Shown: piece after piece, positions 5,779 through 5,863 of the stretch
Layout of the letters: the number at the start of each line of letters is the position of its first letter
How positions within the stretch are numbered: position 1 is the first letter of the stretch
From: RUG13409 sp045616985
GTDB lineage: Bacteria > Bacillota > Clostridia > Peptostreptococcales > Anaerovoracaceae
DNA: 5,863 bases
Reading direction: 5' to 3'
Assembly (NCBI GenBank): GCA_045616985.1
Contig: JAZLHU010000045.1
Span: forward strand, 1 to 5,863
Made by a program: the position numbers and the translations under genes
Notes under the pieces: model-generated
Database searches by the model: none
The model's input: only the letters and a program-made list of their open reading frames with translations
Told to the model about the DNA's origin: nothing

Positions 5779-5863
5779 TTAACTCAGCAGTCTTCCGCGG
5801 CCTCCGTTTTCTGTTCTGTAATACGATGTTCCGGCTGTTGCATTGGTCGATTCAATATCAAAC
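5779..5863 (-). CDS. C-terminal end of an unidentified protein (partial, 5' end outside window)
   Basis: On the minus strand one frame is open from the window edge to a TAA at 5781-5779. It gives 27 residues beginning FDIESTNATAGTSYYRTENG and ending GRGRLLS. Codon choice and composition (GC-rich third positions such as GGC, CGC, CTG) resemble the operon genes more than random intergenic DNA. I do not recognise the family: the Ser/Thr/Gly/Tyr-rich tail could close a surface or extracellular domain, but that is a guess. It runs in the same direction as the operon and ends about 105 bases before the proposed transcription start. Confidence 0.55.
   Translation of the reverse strand, partial: FDIESTNATAGTSYYRTENGGRGRLLS

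Overview
This window looks like chromosomal DNA from an anaerobic, moderate-GC member of the Firmicutes, most likely Clostridia. The reasons are the purine-rich Shine-Dalgarno sites, the protein families present, an aldo/keto reductase with a ferredoxin-like tail, and an AT-rich transposase remnant beside it. The taxonomic call is an inference from style and gene content; there is no rRNA or other marker gene.

Almost the whole window is one minus-strand gene cluster, read from right to left. At the right edge (5779-5863) is the last part of an unidentified minus-strand protein. A 174-base gap follows (5605-5778). It holds a strong hairpin with a T-run on the plus strand, a candidate minus-strand promoter and a possible 20-residue leader ORF. 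Five tightly packed genes come next: a U32-family protein with a U32 C-terminal domain (4411-5604), a second U32 protein with a DUF3656-like tail (3130-4380), a separate C-terminal U32-like half (2288-3133), RNase HII (1611-2288), and an aldo/keto reductase carrying two 4Fe-4S motifs (411-1601). Junctions are 30 bases, a 4-base ATGA overlap, a 1-base TAATG overlap and 9 bases, so this is almost certainly one operon with translational coupling.

The left end (1-177) is the plus-strand C-terminus of a transposase, probably IS110-type, converging on the operon. The 233 bases between it and the reductase stop are AT-rich, with a possible 39-residue minus-strand ORF (275-394) and no convincing terminator.

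Functionally, U32 proteins are iron-sulfur proteins. The characterised ones hydroxylate RNA (TrhP on tRNA U34, RlhA on 23S rRNA) or ubiquinone precursors (UbiU/UbiV). The most notable point is that the second and third genes look like a large RlhA-like U32 protein divided at its domain boundary into two overlapping genes, each with its own four-cysteine set. I see no wholly new system; the rest is ordinary housekeeping content.
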